In this document: positions 34,725-43,283 of the stretch, piece after piece
Layout of the letters: each line of letters starts with the position of its first letter
Numbering within the stretch: the first letter of the stretch is position 1
Assembly (NCBI RefSeq): GCF_014836635.1
Contig: NZ_JACSQL010000009.1
Span: forward strand, 124,001-188,000
Origin: Paenibacillus gallinarum
GTDB lineage: Bacteria; Bacillota; Bacilli; Paenibacillales; Paenibacillaceae
Direction: 5' to 3'
Length of the DNA stretch: 64,000 bases
Made by a program: the position numbers and the translations under genes
The notes under the pieces: generated by a model
What the model was told of the DNA's origin: nothing
The model's database searches: none
The model's input: the letters and a program-made list of their open reading frames with translations, nothing else

Positions 34725-36227
34725 TTATTTAATCCCCTTCATGTAGGAAGAAATTTTTGGTGCAATGATAAACAGGATGATACCGAGGACGATGGACGCT
34801 CCGCCGATCACTCCGAAGTAAACCATTTCTGTTTCTTCTGAATACAGAGGTGCGATAAGCGCGTTAATCGCTTGTGCTGCTGCATTCGTCAGGAACCAGA
34901 GACTCATTGTTTGTGCAGAGAACGCTGCAGGTGCAAGTTTTGTTGTTGCAGAAAGACCAACCGGCGACAAGCAAAGCTCACCAAGCACGACAATGAAGTA
35001 ACTCAGTACTAGCCACAGCGGGCTTACCAGGCTGTTTTCTCCTCCGAAGTAAGAAGGCAGAAGAATAACCAAGAAAGATAGACCTGCAAACAGCAGACCA
35101 AAGGCAAACTTTCTAGGAATAGACGGTTGACGACCGCCAAGTTTCACCCAGAGTCCAGCAAAAACAGGTGCAAGCAAGATAACGAATAGTGGATTTAGAG
35201 ACTGGAAGAAAGCCGGGGAAATTTTAAACCCGAAGACTTCCAGTTGTGTTCTCGTATCTGCATAGCTGGCAAGAATCGTGGAACCTTGCTCTTGAATTGC
35301 CCAGAACATAACAGCTGCAATGAACAATGGAATGTAAGCAACTAAATTGGAGCGCTCCACAGCAGTTGTTTTTGGACTGCGGTACATAACAATAAAGTAA
35401 CTAACCGGAATCAGTATTCCGAGGAATGCGATAATATTTACAAATACCGGGAATGTAAGCCACCCAGTTTGAATTCCGAGAACCGCGATTAGGGCGATAA
35501 CAACAATAGCTATAGCAAAAATCGTAAAGATCTTTTTCTTTTCATGTGGTGCAAGCGGATTATTGACAATAGTACCAGCAAGTCCAAGATTTTTCTTCTT
35601 CGTAGCAACGAAAACAATCAAACCAATCAACATACCAATAGCTGCTAAGCTGAAGCCGAGATGGAAGTTGTTTGATCCGTTATCCATTGCAACAGATCCT
35701 ACTACAAGCGGTGCCAAGAATCCGCCAAGGTTAATTCCCATGTAGAAAATACTGAAACCAGCATCACGGCGATTATCTTCAGAGCTGTAAATATCTCCGA
35801 CTACGCTGGATACGTTCGGTTTGAGTAAGCCTGTCCCAAGGACAATGAGAACCATGGAAGCAAAGAATAAAGAAACACTGCCGGGAATAGCAAGTGCGAT
35901 GTGTCCGAGCATGATGAGAACACCGCCGTAGAATACGGCTTTTGATGTCCCGAAGACACGGTCTGCTAACCAACCGCCGATGATCCCTGACATGTAGACA
36001 AGGGAACCGTAGATTGACATGATCGATAGAGCCAACGACTTATCAAGACCAAGTCCGCCTTGTGAAACTTCGTAATACATATAGTAAACGAGGATTGCCC
36101 GCATTCCGTAGTACGAGAACCGTTCCCAGAACTCAGTAAAGAAGAGGGTAAACAATCCTTTAGGGTGTCCAAAAAATCCTTTCTGGGGGACACTGTCTAC
36201 AATTTCTTTTTTCGTGATGTCTGCCAT
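34725..36227 (-). CDS. POT/PTR-family proton-dependent oligopeptide transporter
   Basis: The 500-residue protein has about fourteen membrane helices and the POT signatures FTEFWERFSYYGMRAILVYYM (near residues 30-50, including the ExxER-like proton motif) and the second PTR2 motif DAGFSIFYMGINLGGFLAPLV. It imports di- and tripeptides with protons, as DtpT does. GGGAGG precedes the ATG, and a sigma-A promoter is visible upstream. Peptidase T, which would cleave imported tripeptides, is encoded 19 kb away in this window. Confidence 0.93.
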   Translation of the reverse strand: MADITKKEIVDSVPQKGFFGHPKGLFTLFFTEFWERFSYYGMRAILVYYMYYEVSQGGLGLDKSLALSIMSIYGSLVYMSGIIGGWLADRVFGTSKAVFYGGVLIMLGHIALAIPGSVSLFFASMVLIVLGTGLLKPNVSSVVGDIYSSEDNRRDAGFSIFYMGINLGGFLAPLVVGSVAMDNGSNNFHLGFSLAAIGMLIGLIVFVATKKKNLGLAGTIVNNPLAPHEKKKIFTIFAIAIVVIALIAVLGIQTGWLTFPVFVNIIAFLGILIPVSYFIVMYRSPKTTAVERSNLVAYIPLFIAAVMFWAIQEQGSTILASYADTRTQLEVFGFKISPAFFQSLNPLFVILLAPVFAGLWVKLGGRQPSIPRKFAFGLLFAGLSFLVILLPSYFGGENSLVSPLWLVLSYFIVVLGELCLSPVGLSATTKLAPAAFSAQTMSLWFLTNAAAQAINALIAPLYSEETEMVYFGVIGGASIVLGIILFIIAPKISSYMKGIK

Positions 36228-36646
36228 TACATAACCTCCCTGATTTGATAGATATAATAACCTTATATGTTTTGGACTGTCAAAAGATATGGGACATGTA
36301 AATTCAGGAACTCCACATTTCTTTTAACAACCTATATATAATTCACAGTTACACTCTGTTTATTTATACCCAGCATGCCTCTCTTTTAACAAAAAATGAT
36401 AACCGAAAAGAGGACACTACACTGACACGCTAATCTGATAAAGTGTTTAGGCACACGTAAGTAGGTGATGGGTAAAAATAAAAGGGTTAGATACGGGATA
36501 AAATATCATAGGCCTTATTTATGACTCAGTGAAAAATGTCACACTTAATCATGATAGATCCGTGACAGATATAAAGGTTATTGAAATGGAATTGTATCAT
36601 CTCTTGCGCAAGCTGAACAGACAAGATATGGAATCTAATAAATGAC
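36228..36646. other. Gene-poor interval upstream of the POT transporter gene
   Basis: No supported ORF is seen. The only clear elements are the POT promoter at 36254-36283 and the terminator at the far end. The rest is AT-rich with no repeat I can call. Confidence 0.5.
36254..36283 (-). promoter_or_regulatory. Sigma-A promoter of the POT transporter gene
   Basis: On the minus strand TTGACA (36283-36278), an 18-base spacer and TATTAT (36259-36254) precede the start codon by 26 bases. Confidence 0.65.
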
Positions 36647-36680
36647 GAAAAAAAGCTGCCAAGCATAGGCCTGACAGCTT
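36647..36680 (-). terminator. Intrinsic terminator of the second FecCD pair
   Basis: On the minus strand a nine-pair stem AAGCTGTCA/TGGCAGCTT (one G-U) is followed by TTTTTT. Confidence 0.8.
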
Positions 36681-36703
36681 AATTCTACTGGAGTAAGTTC
36701 TCC

Positions 36704-37747
36704 TTACATTTTCGATCTAGACAACAGATAAAGGAAGTATGGAGCCCCAATAATGGCCACCATAATTCCGGCATGAATTTCTGTAGCAGGAAATATCAAC
36801 CGGCCAAGTGTATCTGCCATGAGCAACAGCAGTGCACCGCCGAGTGCGGACGCAGGCAGCAACATTCGGTGCCCTGGACCAACCAGACGGCGTGCGAGAT
36901 GAGGAGCAATCAGACCAACGAATCCAATTCCACCCGTAAAGGCAACGCAGGCAGCAGCTAATCCTACCGCAATCAGCAGCAAGTACAGCCGTTCACGATT
37001 GAGATTCACACCAAGCGAAGAGGCGACATTCTCATTTAGTGATAAAGCATCGAGCATTCGCGATTTCAAAAAGGCGAAGGCGATAAGCAGCAATACCCAA
37101 GGCAGGAGAGTAAGTACCTGTTTCCAGGTCGATCCCCAAATGCTCCCGGCAAGCCAGCTGGCTATCATGTCGTACTTATTCGGGTTAAGCCTGAGCATAA
37201 GTACAATCATTAGACCATTCACAGCTGCAGTAACCGCAATTCCCGTCAGCACCATTCGATTAGGATTCAGCCCATCCTTCTTACTATAAGAGAGCATATA
37301 AATAATAGCTGCGATCATTAGACCCCCAGCTAGGGCGAGAAAAGGCAATAGCAGCGTTGGTGCTTTAGCAGCACTGCTGTAGAAGGACAGGTATAGCACA
37401 ACGATGAGCCCGGAGCCTGAAGTAATTCCTAAGATCCCGGGGTCTGCTAGTGCATTTCTGGATACCCCTTGCAGAATGCAACCTGATACAGCAAGTCCAG
37501 CACCTACAAGCATCGAGATGACAATGCGAGGCAGTCGAAATTCAAATAAAATAAGGCTTTGCCGAGAGGTACCTTTGCCAAAGAGTGTGTTTAGTACTTC
37601 CGCAGGTGTCAGCTTCGAGAAACCAGTGTTCATACTAATGAAGATGAAAGCAACCATGAAGACAGCAAAAGTGATCATGACTGCCCATTGGCGTTTACGA
37701 CGTTTTTGTGTACTTTCTTGCATTTGTTCAGCAAGTGATTTTTTCAT
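36704..37747 (-). CDS. FecCD-family iron-siderophore permease (second pair, distal gene)
   Basis: The 347-residue protein has FEFRLPRIVISMLVGAGLAVSGCILQGVSRNALADPGILGITSGSG and C-terminal FVGLIAPHLARRLVGPGHRMLLPASALGG, both FecCD hallmarks, with about nine or ten helices. It overlaps the upstream permease gene by one base and starts at ATG 37747 after GGGAGGGG. It is last in the operon, before the terminator. No binding protein or ATPase is present in this operon. Confidence 0.93.
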   Translation of the reverse strand: MKKSLAEQMQESTQKRRKRQWAVMITFAVFMVAFIFISMNTGFSKLTPAEVLNTLFGKGTSRQSLILFEFRLPRIVISMLVGAGLAVSGCILQGVSRNALADPGILGITSGSGLIVVLYLSFYSSAAKAPTLLLPFLALAGGLMIAAIIYMLSYSKKDGLNPNRMVLTGIAVTAAVNGLMIVLMLRLNPNKYDMIASWLAGSIWGSTWKQVLTLLPWVLLLIAFAFLKSRMLDALSLNENVASSLGVNLNRERLYLLLIAVGLAAACVAFTGGIGFVGLIAPHLARRLVGPGHRMLLPASALGGALLLLMADTLGRLIFPATEIHAGIMVAIIGAPYFLYLLSRSKM

Positions 37748-38793
37748 TAGAGACCCCTCCCTGATTTACGTGAGATATACAGGAAAAAGGGAACACCAAC
37801 AAGCGCGAAAAGTGCACTGATGGGTGTTTCGTAAGGCGGATTAATCATCCTTGCACCAATATCAGCAAGAAGCATCAGGAGGCTTCCGACAACGGCTGAG
37901 CAGGGAATAATATAGCGGTAATCTACACCAACGATGTAACGGACAAGGTGAGGAACGACAAGCCCTACAAAACCAATCGGTCCGGCAACCGACACAGCTG
38001 CACCAGCCAGCACGAGCACAATTATACCGCCCATGATTTTGATGAGTCCTGTTTTTTGTCCAAGTCCCGACGCGACTTCATCACCTAGACTAATCAGCGT
38101 AATCGATCGTGAAATTAGCATAGCGGCAATCAGCGCTAAGCAGATCCATGGAAGAATAGATAACACCTGAGACATTTTGATGCCTGCTACACCGCCAGCA
38201 ACCCAATAAGCAAGATCTTGGCTCAACCTGAAATGAATAGCAATGCCTTGGCTCAGTGCAGTAAGCAGTGCGGATACAGCTGCGCCCGCAAGTACAAGCC
38301 GAATCGGAGTGACTCTGACTTTGCCTAGAGAGCTTGTTCCATATACAAGTACTGTTGCAATAAAAGCACCAATAAAGGCAAAGATCATCGTACCGTTATA
38401 GGACATTCCAGGAAACAATGCGAGTGCTACAGCAATCATAAAGATCGCCCCTGAATTAATACCAAGCAGACCAGAGTCAGCAAGCGGATTTCTCGTCATT
38501 CCTTGCATGACTGCCCCGGCTACTGCAAAGGCTGCGCCTATCAGTACATCGGCGATTGAACGCGGAATTCTGAGTTCATGAATAATCGTATGCTGGGTGA
38601 TGTCCGGATTAAAGCTGACAATAGCTTCATAGACAGTAGAAAGCTGGATATCAGCTGCACCCACAGCAATAGATACACCCATGAATAGAACGACAGCAAT
38701 CAGACCTATAGCGAGGGTCAAAAAAGCTCTGACAGGTCTAACATGTATTTTTAATTTTGATGAATTATGATTCTTTGAAAAGGGATTATTCAA
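37747..38793 (-). CDS. FecCD-family iron-siderophore permease (second pair, promoter-proximal gene)
   Basis: The 348-residue protein starts at TTG 38793 after an AGGAG site. It has ELRIPRSIADVLIGAAFAVAGAVMQGMTRNPLADSGLLGINSGA and GFVGLVVPHLVRYIVGVDYRYIIPCSAVVG. It forms the heterodimer partner of the next permease. A Fur-like box 31 bases upstream indicates iron control. The two permeases probably work with a binding protein encoded elsewhere and a shared ATPase; the siderophore is unknown. Confidence 0.93.
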   Translation of the reverse strand: MNNPFSKNHNSSKLKIHVRPVRAFLTLAIGLIAVVLFMGVSIAVGAADIQLSTVYEAIVSFNPDITQHTIIHELRIPRSIADVLIGAAFAVAGAVMQGMTRNPLADSGLLGINSGAIFMIAVALALFPGMSYNGTMIFAFIGAFIATVLVYGTSSLGKVRVTPIRLVLAGAAVSALLTALSQGIAIHFRLSQDLAYWVAGGVAGIKMSQVLSILPWICLALIAAMLISRSITLISLGDEVASGLGQKTGLIKIMGGIIVLVLAGAAVSVAGPIGFVGLVVPHLVRYIVGVDYRYIIPCSAVVGSLLMLLADIGARMINPPYETPISALFALVGVPFFLYISRKSGRGL

Positions 38794-38823
38794 TTTGATG
38801 ACTCCTATTTCCAGCAGTAATGA

Positions 38824-38838
38824 TGAGAATTATTATCA
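38824..38838 (-). promoter_or_regulatory. Fur-like box upstream of the second FecCD pair
   Basis: TGAGAATTATTATCA matches the Fur core TGATAATNATTATCA at 13 or so of 15 positions, 31 bases from the TTG start. Confidence 0.75.
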
Positions 38839-38988
38839 CTCCAGAGTAGAATGAGGGGGTAGTTATAATGAGTCTTATCGGCCAAAAGGAGGCCCTAGCC
38901 CAATCTACTATATCATAACACCCGAACTTTTTATAATCATCGAAGCATATAATATCAGGTGTACAAGGAAGGGGAAAGGGGAATCCGT

Positions 38989-39789
38989 ATGCCAACAATT
39001 ACGACACGAAATCTTATAAATATACCGATTCAGGGGATTAGGCCATACGTCCAAGTCATTGTCAAAGTCATTAATAATAATACCTCTTCAGGACTTTGTT
39101 ACTTGAAGGGTCTCGTGAATAATGGGAGTCAGCAAGCTGCTTTTGCAGAAGATCTCTTTTTTTTGTATGCAGAGGAAGTGATCAACCGCACATACGAGGT
39201 GGGATATGATAATTTTCAGATTAATGCGGTTTACTCGACAATCGGGTTGGAATTTTCCTTTTACGGAGTCGACGCAGAGGGTCTCTATACTCCAATTGAA
39301 ACGGAGGAGGTAAATATCAGCAGGATCACTTCTGAGATTAGATCTGTCAAATCTATTACACAAGTTGATAATTATGCTGTCATGAGTTTCAGAAAAAACC
39401 TTTCTTTTACGAATCCGAATGGAGTAGCCGCTTCCGTTTATATAGAGGGATTGGATATCCTGACAAGGAATCCTATTAGGTATACTTTGGTCCAGGGTGG
39501 GACAACCGACGGAAGTTTTAATCGGTATCCGACGCCGACAACGCAGATTCCTGCGGAAGAAACAGCGTTAGAAGTAAATACAACGTGTACGGTCGTTACG
39601 AATGGACGAGTTGTCACCCAAGGAACCATGACGGGTATAGCCGGAGCCTTTACCAATACCTCTGTTAGTCTAATGGAAGAGGGTGTGATGTTGGATCTTG
39701 AAGATGGAGATAACCTCACCCTCGTTATAGATTCACTTATGGAAGATATTGATGTAGTAGTTACACTACGAATGCTAGAGCAGTGGTGA
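38989..39789 (+). CDS. Unknown beta-rich protein
   Basis: I start at ATG 38989, seven bases after AAGGGGAAAGGGG, rather than an in-frame GTG at 38959; this gives 266 residues. I do not recognise a family. The sequence is rich in alternating hydrophobic and Thr/Val/Ile residues, with few charged helices, suggesting beta sandwiches. It has no signal peptide, membrane helix or cysteine clusters (two isolated cysteines). Two similar halves may exist, each starting with a NNxx or NPNG-type turn and ending with a hydrophobic strand. Structural, spore-surface or phage-tail-like roles are possible, but none is supported. It stands alone. Confidence 0.65.
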   Translation: MPTITTRNLINIPIQGIRPYVQVIVKVINNNTSSGLCYLKGLVNNGSQQAAFAEDLFFLYAEEVINRTYEVGYDNFQINAVYSTIGLEFSFYGVDAEGLYTPIETEEVNISRITSEIRSVKSITQVDNYAVMSFRKNLSFTNPNGVAASVYIEGLDILTRNPIRYTLVQGGTTDGSFNRYPTPTTQIPAEETALEVNTTCTVVTNGRVVTQGTMTGIAGAFTNTSVSLMEEGVMLDLEDGDNLTLVIDSLMEDIDVVVTLRMLEQW

Positions 39790-39823
39790 CAGAAAAAGGA
39801 AAGGGAATATCATTTATATTACG

Positions 39824-39852
39824 GACATCCGAAGAATGGATGTTCTTTGTCT
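39824..39852 (+). terminator. Weak intrinsic terminator
   Basis: The stem ACATCC/GGATGT with loop GAAGAAT is followed by TCTTTGTCTT. The stem is short. Confidence 0.45.
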
Positions 39853-39882
39853 TGGATGACTTTTTTCTGAGGATAAGGTCGA

Positions 39883-40794
39883 TTAAAGATAATATAATTT
39901 AAACATGATATCTTGATCATGATTCCCAAATTTCTTACCAAATAGGGTCGCCCCGCCAATGTGTTCGGCATCTTCTTTTACTTCAATCCGGAAAGTCCAA
40001 CGACTGCAGGTTGTATCTAAATCATTTACGGATACGGATGAAATCGGATCCCCGTCAATATAAGTGCCATGGCTTGTAATACGGATGGTTTTCAACAGAC
40101 CATACTGGTTAATATTATGCGGCCACCATTTGGGTGTGAACTTTCCTCTTGCATCGCCAAAATCACCGGGACTTGTCCATGTTCCAAGTTCTAATCCATT
40201 TAAAGAAAAGGTAATGTCAGAAGGCCATACATCATTGGAGAAAGGGAATTCAGAGGCGATTTCTAAGCTGATTTCAAACTGTTGTAACTCTTCCTCTTTT
40301 TTTAAGAAGTTAGCGATATTGTATTGGACAAACCCCTGAGTAAACCATAATATTTCCGCATCTACTCGCTTTGAATCCATAAAATACTTTGGTTCATCCA
40401 CTCTTCCTATAAACTCTTTATCCGTAGCAAGACCACAGGTAGGTTTCAGATCGAAATCGTTGTAATGACCGATCGGAACAGAGGTTTCATAAGAGGCAAA
40501 AGAATGAAAGATTTTCTTGGGAAAATTAATTTCAATGTGGTCGACTCTCAGTGTGGAAATTTTCTGAAGGCCGGACTTCCCGGGAACTTTTTCAGTTTTA
40601 ATAATTCCGGCATCTTCCAGCTTCTTGATATGTTTAATAACAATTGGGCTGCTAATTTGCAACTCTTCTGCTAGGTCTTTGATGTTCATTTTATTCTTAG
40701 AGAGTAACTGAATAATTCTAATTCGCACTTCACTTGCCAAGGCTTCGTAAACAACGAGCGAGGACTTATCGATTTCCAGCTGCATGTTATCCAC
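39883..40794 (-). CDS. ArsR-type winged-helix regulator with C-terminal beta-rich domain
   Basis: The 303-residue protein has an ArsR-like winged helix at residues 10-75 (LASEVRIRIIQLLSKNKMNIKDLAEELQISSPIVIKHIKKLEDAGII) and a C-terminal domain of about 200 residues (FSLNGLELGTWTSPGDFGDARGKF near 195-220) that I assign to the ligand or effector part. It is divergent from a sugar ABC importer across 235 bases, a position typical of the operon's own regulator. The start is GTG 40794 or ATG 40785, the latter being closer to GAAGTGG. The ligand is probably the imported sugar; this is inference. Confidence 0.8.
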   Translation of the reverse strand: MDNMQLEIDKSSLVVYEALASEVRIRIIQLLSKNKMNIKDLAEELQISSPIVIKHIKKLEDAGIIKTEKVPGKSGLQKISTLRVDHIEINFPKKIFHSFASYETSVPIGHYNDFDLKPTCGLATDKEFIGRVDEPKYFMDSKRVDAEILWFTQGFVQYNIANFLKKEEELQQFEISLEIASEFPFSNDVWPSDITFSLNGLELGTWTSPGDFGDARGKFTPKWWPHNINQYGLLKTIRITSHGTYIDGDPISSVSVNDLDTTCSRWTFRIEVKEDAEHIGGATLFGKKFGNHDQDIMFKLYYL

Positions 40795-40831
40795 TTCTTT
40801 CCAAAATAATTAATCTTAACATATATTAACC

Positions 40832-40876
40832 AGTACCAAAGTAACACGAAAGATAATCAAAGTAAATATTGGTACT
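40832..40876. promoter_or_regulatory. Inverted repeat in the divergent sugar-transport regulatory region
   Basis: AGTACCAA (40832-40839) and TTGGTACT (40869-40876) are perfect inverted copies separated by 29 bases, midway between the two divergent starts. They could be paired operator half-sites for the ArsR-type regulator, with looping. Confidence 0.45.
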
Positions 40877-40948
40877 TTATATATGCTTTTAATAAACAAA
40901 TAAGTTAACTTTACATAGAAAAAAAGAATTAAATTTACATAAAAGTTA

Positions 40949-40978
40949 TTGACACCGCTTTCAGTATGGAGGTATGAT
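40949..40978 (+). promoter_or_regulatory. Sigma-A promoter of the sugar ABC operon with overlapping cre-like site
   Basis: TTGACA (40949-40954), an 18-base spacer and TATGAT (40973-40978). TGACACCGCTTTCA (40950-40963) matches the CcpA cre consensus TGWAANCGNTNWCA at all but one position and overlaps the -35 element, so CcpA binding should repress the promoter. Confidence 0.7.
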
Positions 40979-41029
40979 GATTGCGAATTGTAATAATTTC
41001 CAATATACAGAAAACGGGAGGAAAACGTC

Positions 41030-42268
41030 TTGAAAAAAATGCGGGGTCTTACATCTTTAGTTCTTGCTGTTGTGCTAATTACAGTTTTGTCGGGTTGTGG
41101 TGGGAATGATAAAAACACAATTGTATTCTGGACACCACTAACGGGTGACGATGGTGCTTACATGGATCAGCTCGTTAAAGATTACAATGCAACTGAGCCT
41201 GAAATAAAGGTTAAGCATGTAGTTACTTCAGATATGTATACGAAAAACTCTACCGTACTAAATTCCGGTAAGGGAGTACCAGATCTGTCTATTATCCATG
41301 CTGACCGTGTTCCAGGATATGTTAAACAAGGTGCTTTAGAAGATATGACAAATGTGATGGCTGCTGAGCCTGAACTTAAACAAGAAAACTATCTTCCTCA
41401 AGCTTGGTCAACAGGAACAGTTGATGGTAAACAGTATTCTGTTCCTTTGGACATTCATAGTGTTGTTATGTATTACAATAAAGATTTGCTCAAAAAGTAT
41501 GATGCAGAATCTTTCCTTGATGATAACGTCGTAACCATTGATGAAATGCTTTCCTTGCAAGGTAAACTCGATGCAAACGATTACGTAGTGAATGATGCTT
41601 TGCTGGGCTGGGTTATTCTATCTCAAGTTCAGAATTTGGGCGGGGACATTCAAGAAGATGGAAAACCTGCAGTGAATACACCAGTTATGAAAAAAGCTTT
41701 TGAAGAAGTGAAAAAAATTGCGGACGCTGGCTTGATGACACCATATGGTGAAGACGGCTATCTGATGTTCCAATCCGGTAACGTTCTATTCTCCACAGAC
41801 GGAACTTGGAGCTCCAATGCGCACGGTGATGTTGAAGGATTAAACTTTGGTGTAACAAATGTATACACTCCAACTGCAGACAAGTTCACAAACAGATCCT
41901 CTTCTCACTTGTTCGCCATGCTGACCAACGAAGAAAGAACAGATGAGAAAGAAGCAGGGATTGCTAAGTTCCTTGAGTTCGTTCGTGAAAACTCTCTTGA
42001 ATGGGCAAAAGCAGGACAGAACGTAGCAAGTAAACAAGTTAACGAAAGCCCTGAGTACCAAGAATATATGCAGTCCTTCTTTACTTCTAATGAGAAAGAG
42101 ATTGAATCTTTGTACATCTACACGTATGAATATTATGCATACATTGCTGAAGCAGTAGATACTTATGCACTTGAGCTGGCTCGCGGTAATGTGGACATAG
42201 ATGAGACATTAAACACAATGCAAAAATTTGTAGAAGATAAAATTGCAGAAGGTACAAGCGGACAATAG
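41030..42268 (+). CDS. Sugar ABC transporter substrate-binding lipoprotein (family 1)
   Basis: I use the TTG start at 41030, eight bases after GGGAGG; the next ATG (41039) is too far from it. The 412-residue protein has lipobox VLSGC (C23) and a family 1 binding-protein fold (IVFWTPLTGDDGAYMDQLVKDYNATEP, then PDLSIIHADRVPGYVKQGALEDMT). It binds an oligosaccharide outside the membrane. Two permease genes follow, but no ATPase, so a shared MsmX-type ATPase is likely. A promoter with a cre-like site is upstream and a divergent regulator is beside it. Confidence 0.92.
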   Translation: MKKMRGLTSLVLAVVLITVLSGCGGNDKNTIVFWTPLTGDDGAYMDQLVKDYNATEPEIKVKHVVTSDMYTKNSTVLNSGKGVPDLSIIHADRVPGYVKQGALEDMTNVMAAEPELKQENYLPQAWSTGTVDGKQYSVPLDIHSVVMYYNKDLLKKYDAESFLDDNVVTIDEMLSLQGKLDANDYVVNDALLGWVILSQVQNLGGDIQEDGKPAVNTPVMKKAFEEVKKIADAGLMTPYGEDGYLMFQSGNVLFSTDGTWSSNAHGDVEGLNFGVTNVYTPTADKFTNRSSSHLFAMLTNEERTDEKEAGIAKFLEFVRENSLEWAKAGQNVASKQVNESPEYQEYMQSFFTSNEKEIESLYIYTYEYYAYIAEAVDTYALELARGNVDIDETLNTMQKFVEDKIAEGTSGQ

Positions 42269-42293
42269 GATTTGAACTGAATAGATTGTATAG

Positions 42294-42327
42294 AGTAATG
42301 TGCCATCCATTGGCACATTACTTTATT
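42294..42327 (+). terminator. Strong hairpin between binding-protein and permease genes
   Basis: A perfect twelve-pair stem AGTAATGTGCCA/TGGCACATTACT with a five-base loop is followed by a weak TTATT tail. It is likely to reduce read-through or protect upstream mRNA, giving more binding protein than permease. Confidence 0.7.
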
Positions 42328-42348
42328 CAGAAGGAGAAATGATTTCCT

Positions 42349-43227
42349 ATGAAAAAGAAGATTAACTGGGCTCCCGCTTTCTTTGTAGGCCCTCATATTA
42401 TATTATTCGCCATCTTTGTACTGCTTCCAACGATCTATGGTATTTATGCATCATTTACAAAATGGAACTTAATGAATGAACCAGTTTGGGTAGGATTAGA
42501 TAACTATAAAACGATTTTGTTTAATCAAGATTCTACGTTTCATACCCAATTTTTTAATGGGATGAAAAACACCTTTATCTTTGTGGGGATCAGTGTCCCG
42601 CTGCTCATTATTATTCCTTTGATGATTGCCGTTGCCTTAGAGCATAAACAAGTAAAAATGAAAAACCTGATCCAGTCCATTATTTACATTCCGGGATTGA
42701 TTTCTATATCAGCAGCAGCTCTGATCTGGCTACTGATCTTTAATAAACAGTTAGGTATTACGGGGAACTTGCTTGGTTCCGATGTTGCATGGCCCGCTAC
42801 TCAGCCTTATGCCTGGATAATTATCATTGTTATTACTGTCTGGGGCGGTGTTGGCGGTAATATGATTATCTACCGTGCTTCGATCAGTGGAGTATCGCAA
42901 GATTTGTATGAATCTGCAGAACTCGATGGAGCAGGACCTGTCCGGAGATTTGCCAGCATTACCTTGCCTTCCATCCGTTTCCCGTTAATTTATACCTTTG
43001 TTATGACTACCGGTGGTGCCTTTAACGTATTTGGACAACCGTTAATGATGACAGATGGCGGACCGCGACAAAGCACGCATGTGCTCATGATGTATATCCG
43101 TCAATTGGCCTTTGGTAACGGTGAATCCATTGCGGGTATGGCATCTGCTATGGCAGTACTGCTCGGACTCGTTATCTTAGTAATCTCTGCCCTGCAATAT
43201 TATGTGATGAACAGAAACGCTGCTTAA
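42349..43227 (+). CDS. Sugar ABC transporter permease (MalF-like)
   Basis: The 292-residue protein has six membrane helices, starting FFVGPHIILFAIFVLLPTIYGIYASF. The cytoplasmic EAA loop is YESAELDGAGPVRRFASITLPSI, the contact with the ATPase. It pairs with the second permease 56 bases downstream. GAAGGAGA precedes the ATG. It is MalF/UgpA-like in position and length. Confidence 0.93.
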   Translation: MKKKINWAPAFFVGPHIILFAIFVLLPTIYGIYASFTKWNLMNEPVWVGLDNYKTILFNQDSTFHTQFFNGMKNTFIFVGISVPLLIIIPLMIAVALEHKQVKMKNLIQSIIYIPGLISISAAALIWLLIFNKQLGITGNLLGSDVAWPATQPYAWIIIIVITVWGGVGGNMIIYRASISGVSQDLYESAELDGAGPVRRFASITLPSIRFPLIYTFVMTTGGAFNVFGQPLMMTDGGPRQSTHVLMMYIRQLAFGNGESIAGMASAMAVLLGLVILVISALQYYVMNRNAA

Positions 43228-43283
43228 GTTCATAGAGAATAATATTTTGCTTACAATGGAAATGGAAAGGTAGATGGACCGCT

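Noticed and set aside
36445..36469. Sigma-B-like pair GTTTAG and GGGTAA
   Set aside because: The spacer is about 19 bases, too long, and it points toward genes on the opposite strand.
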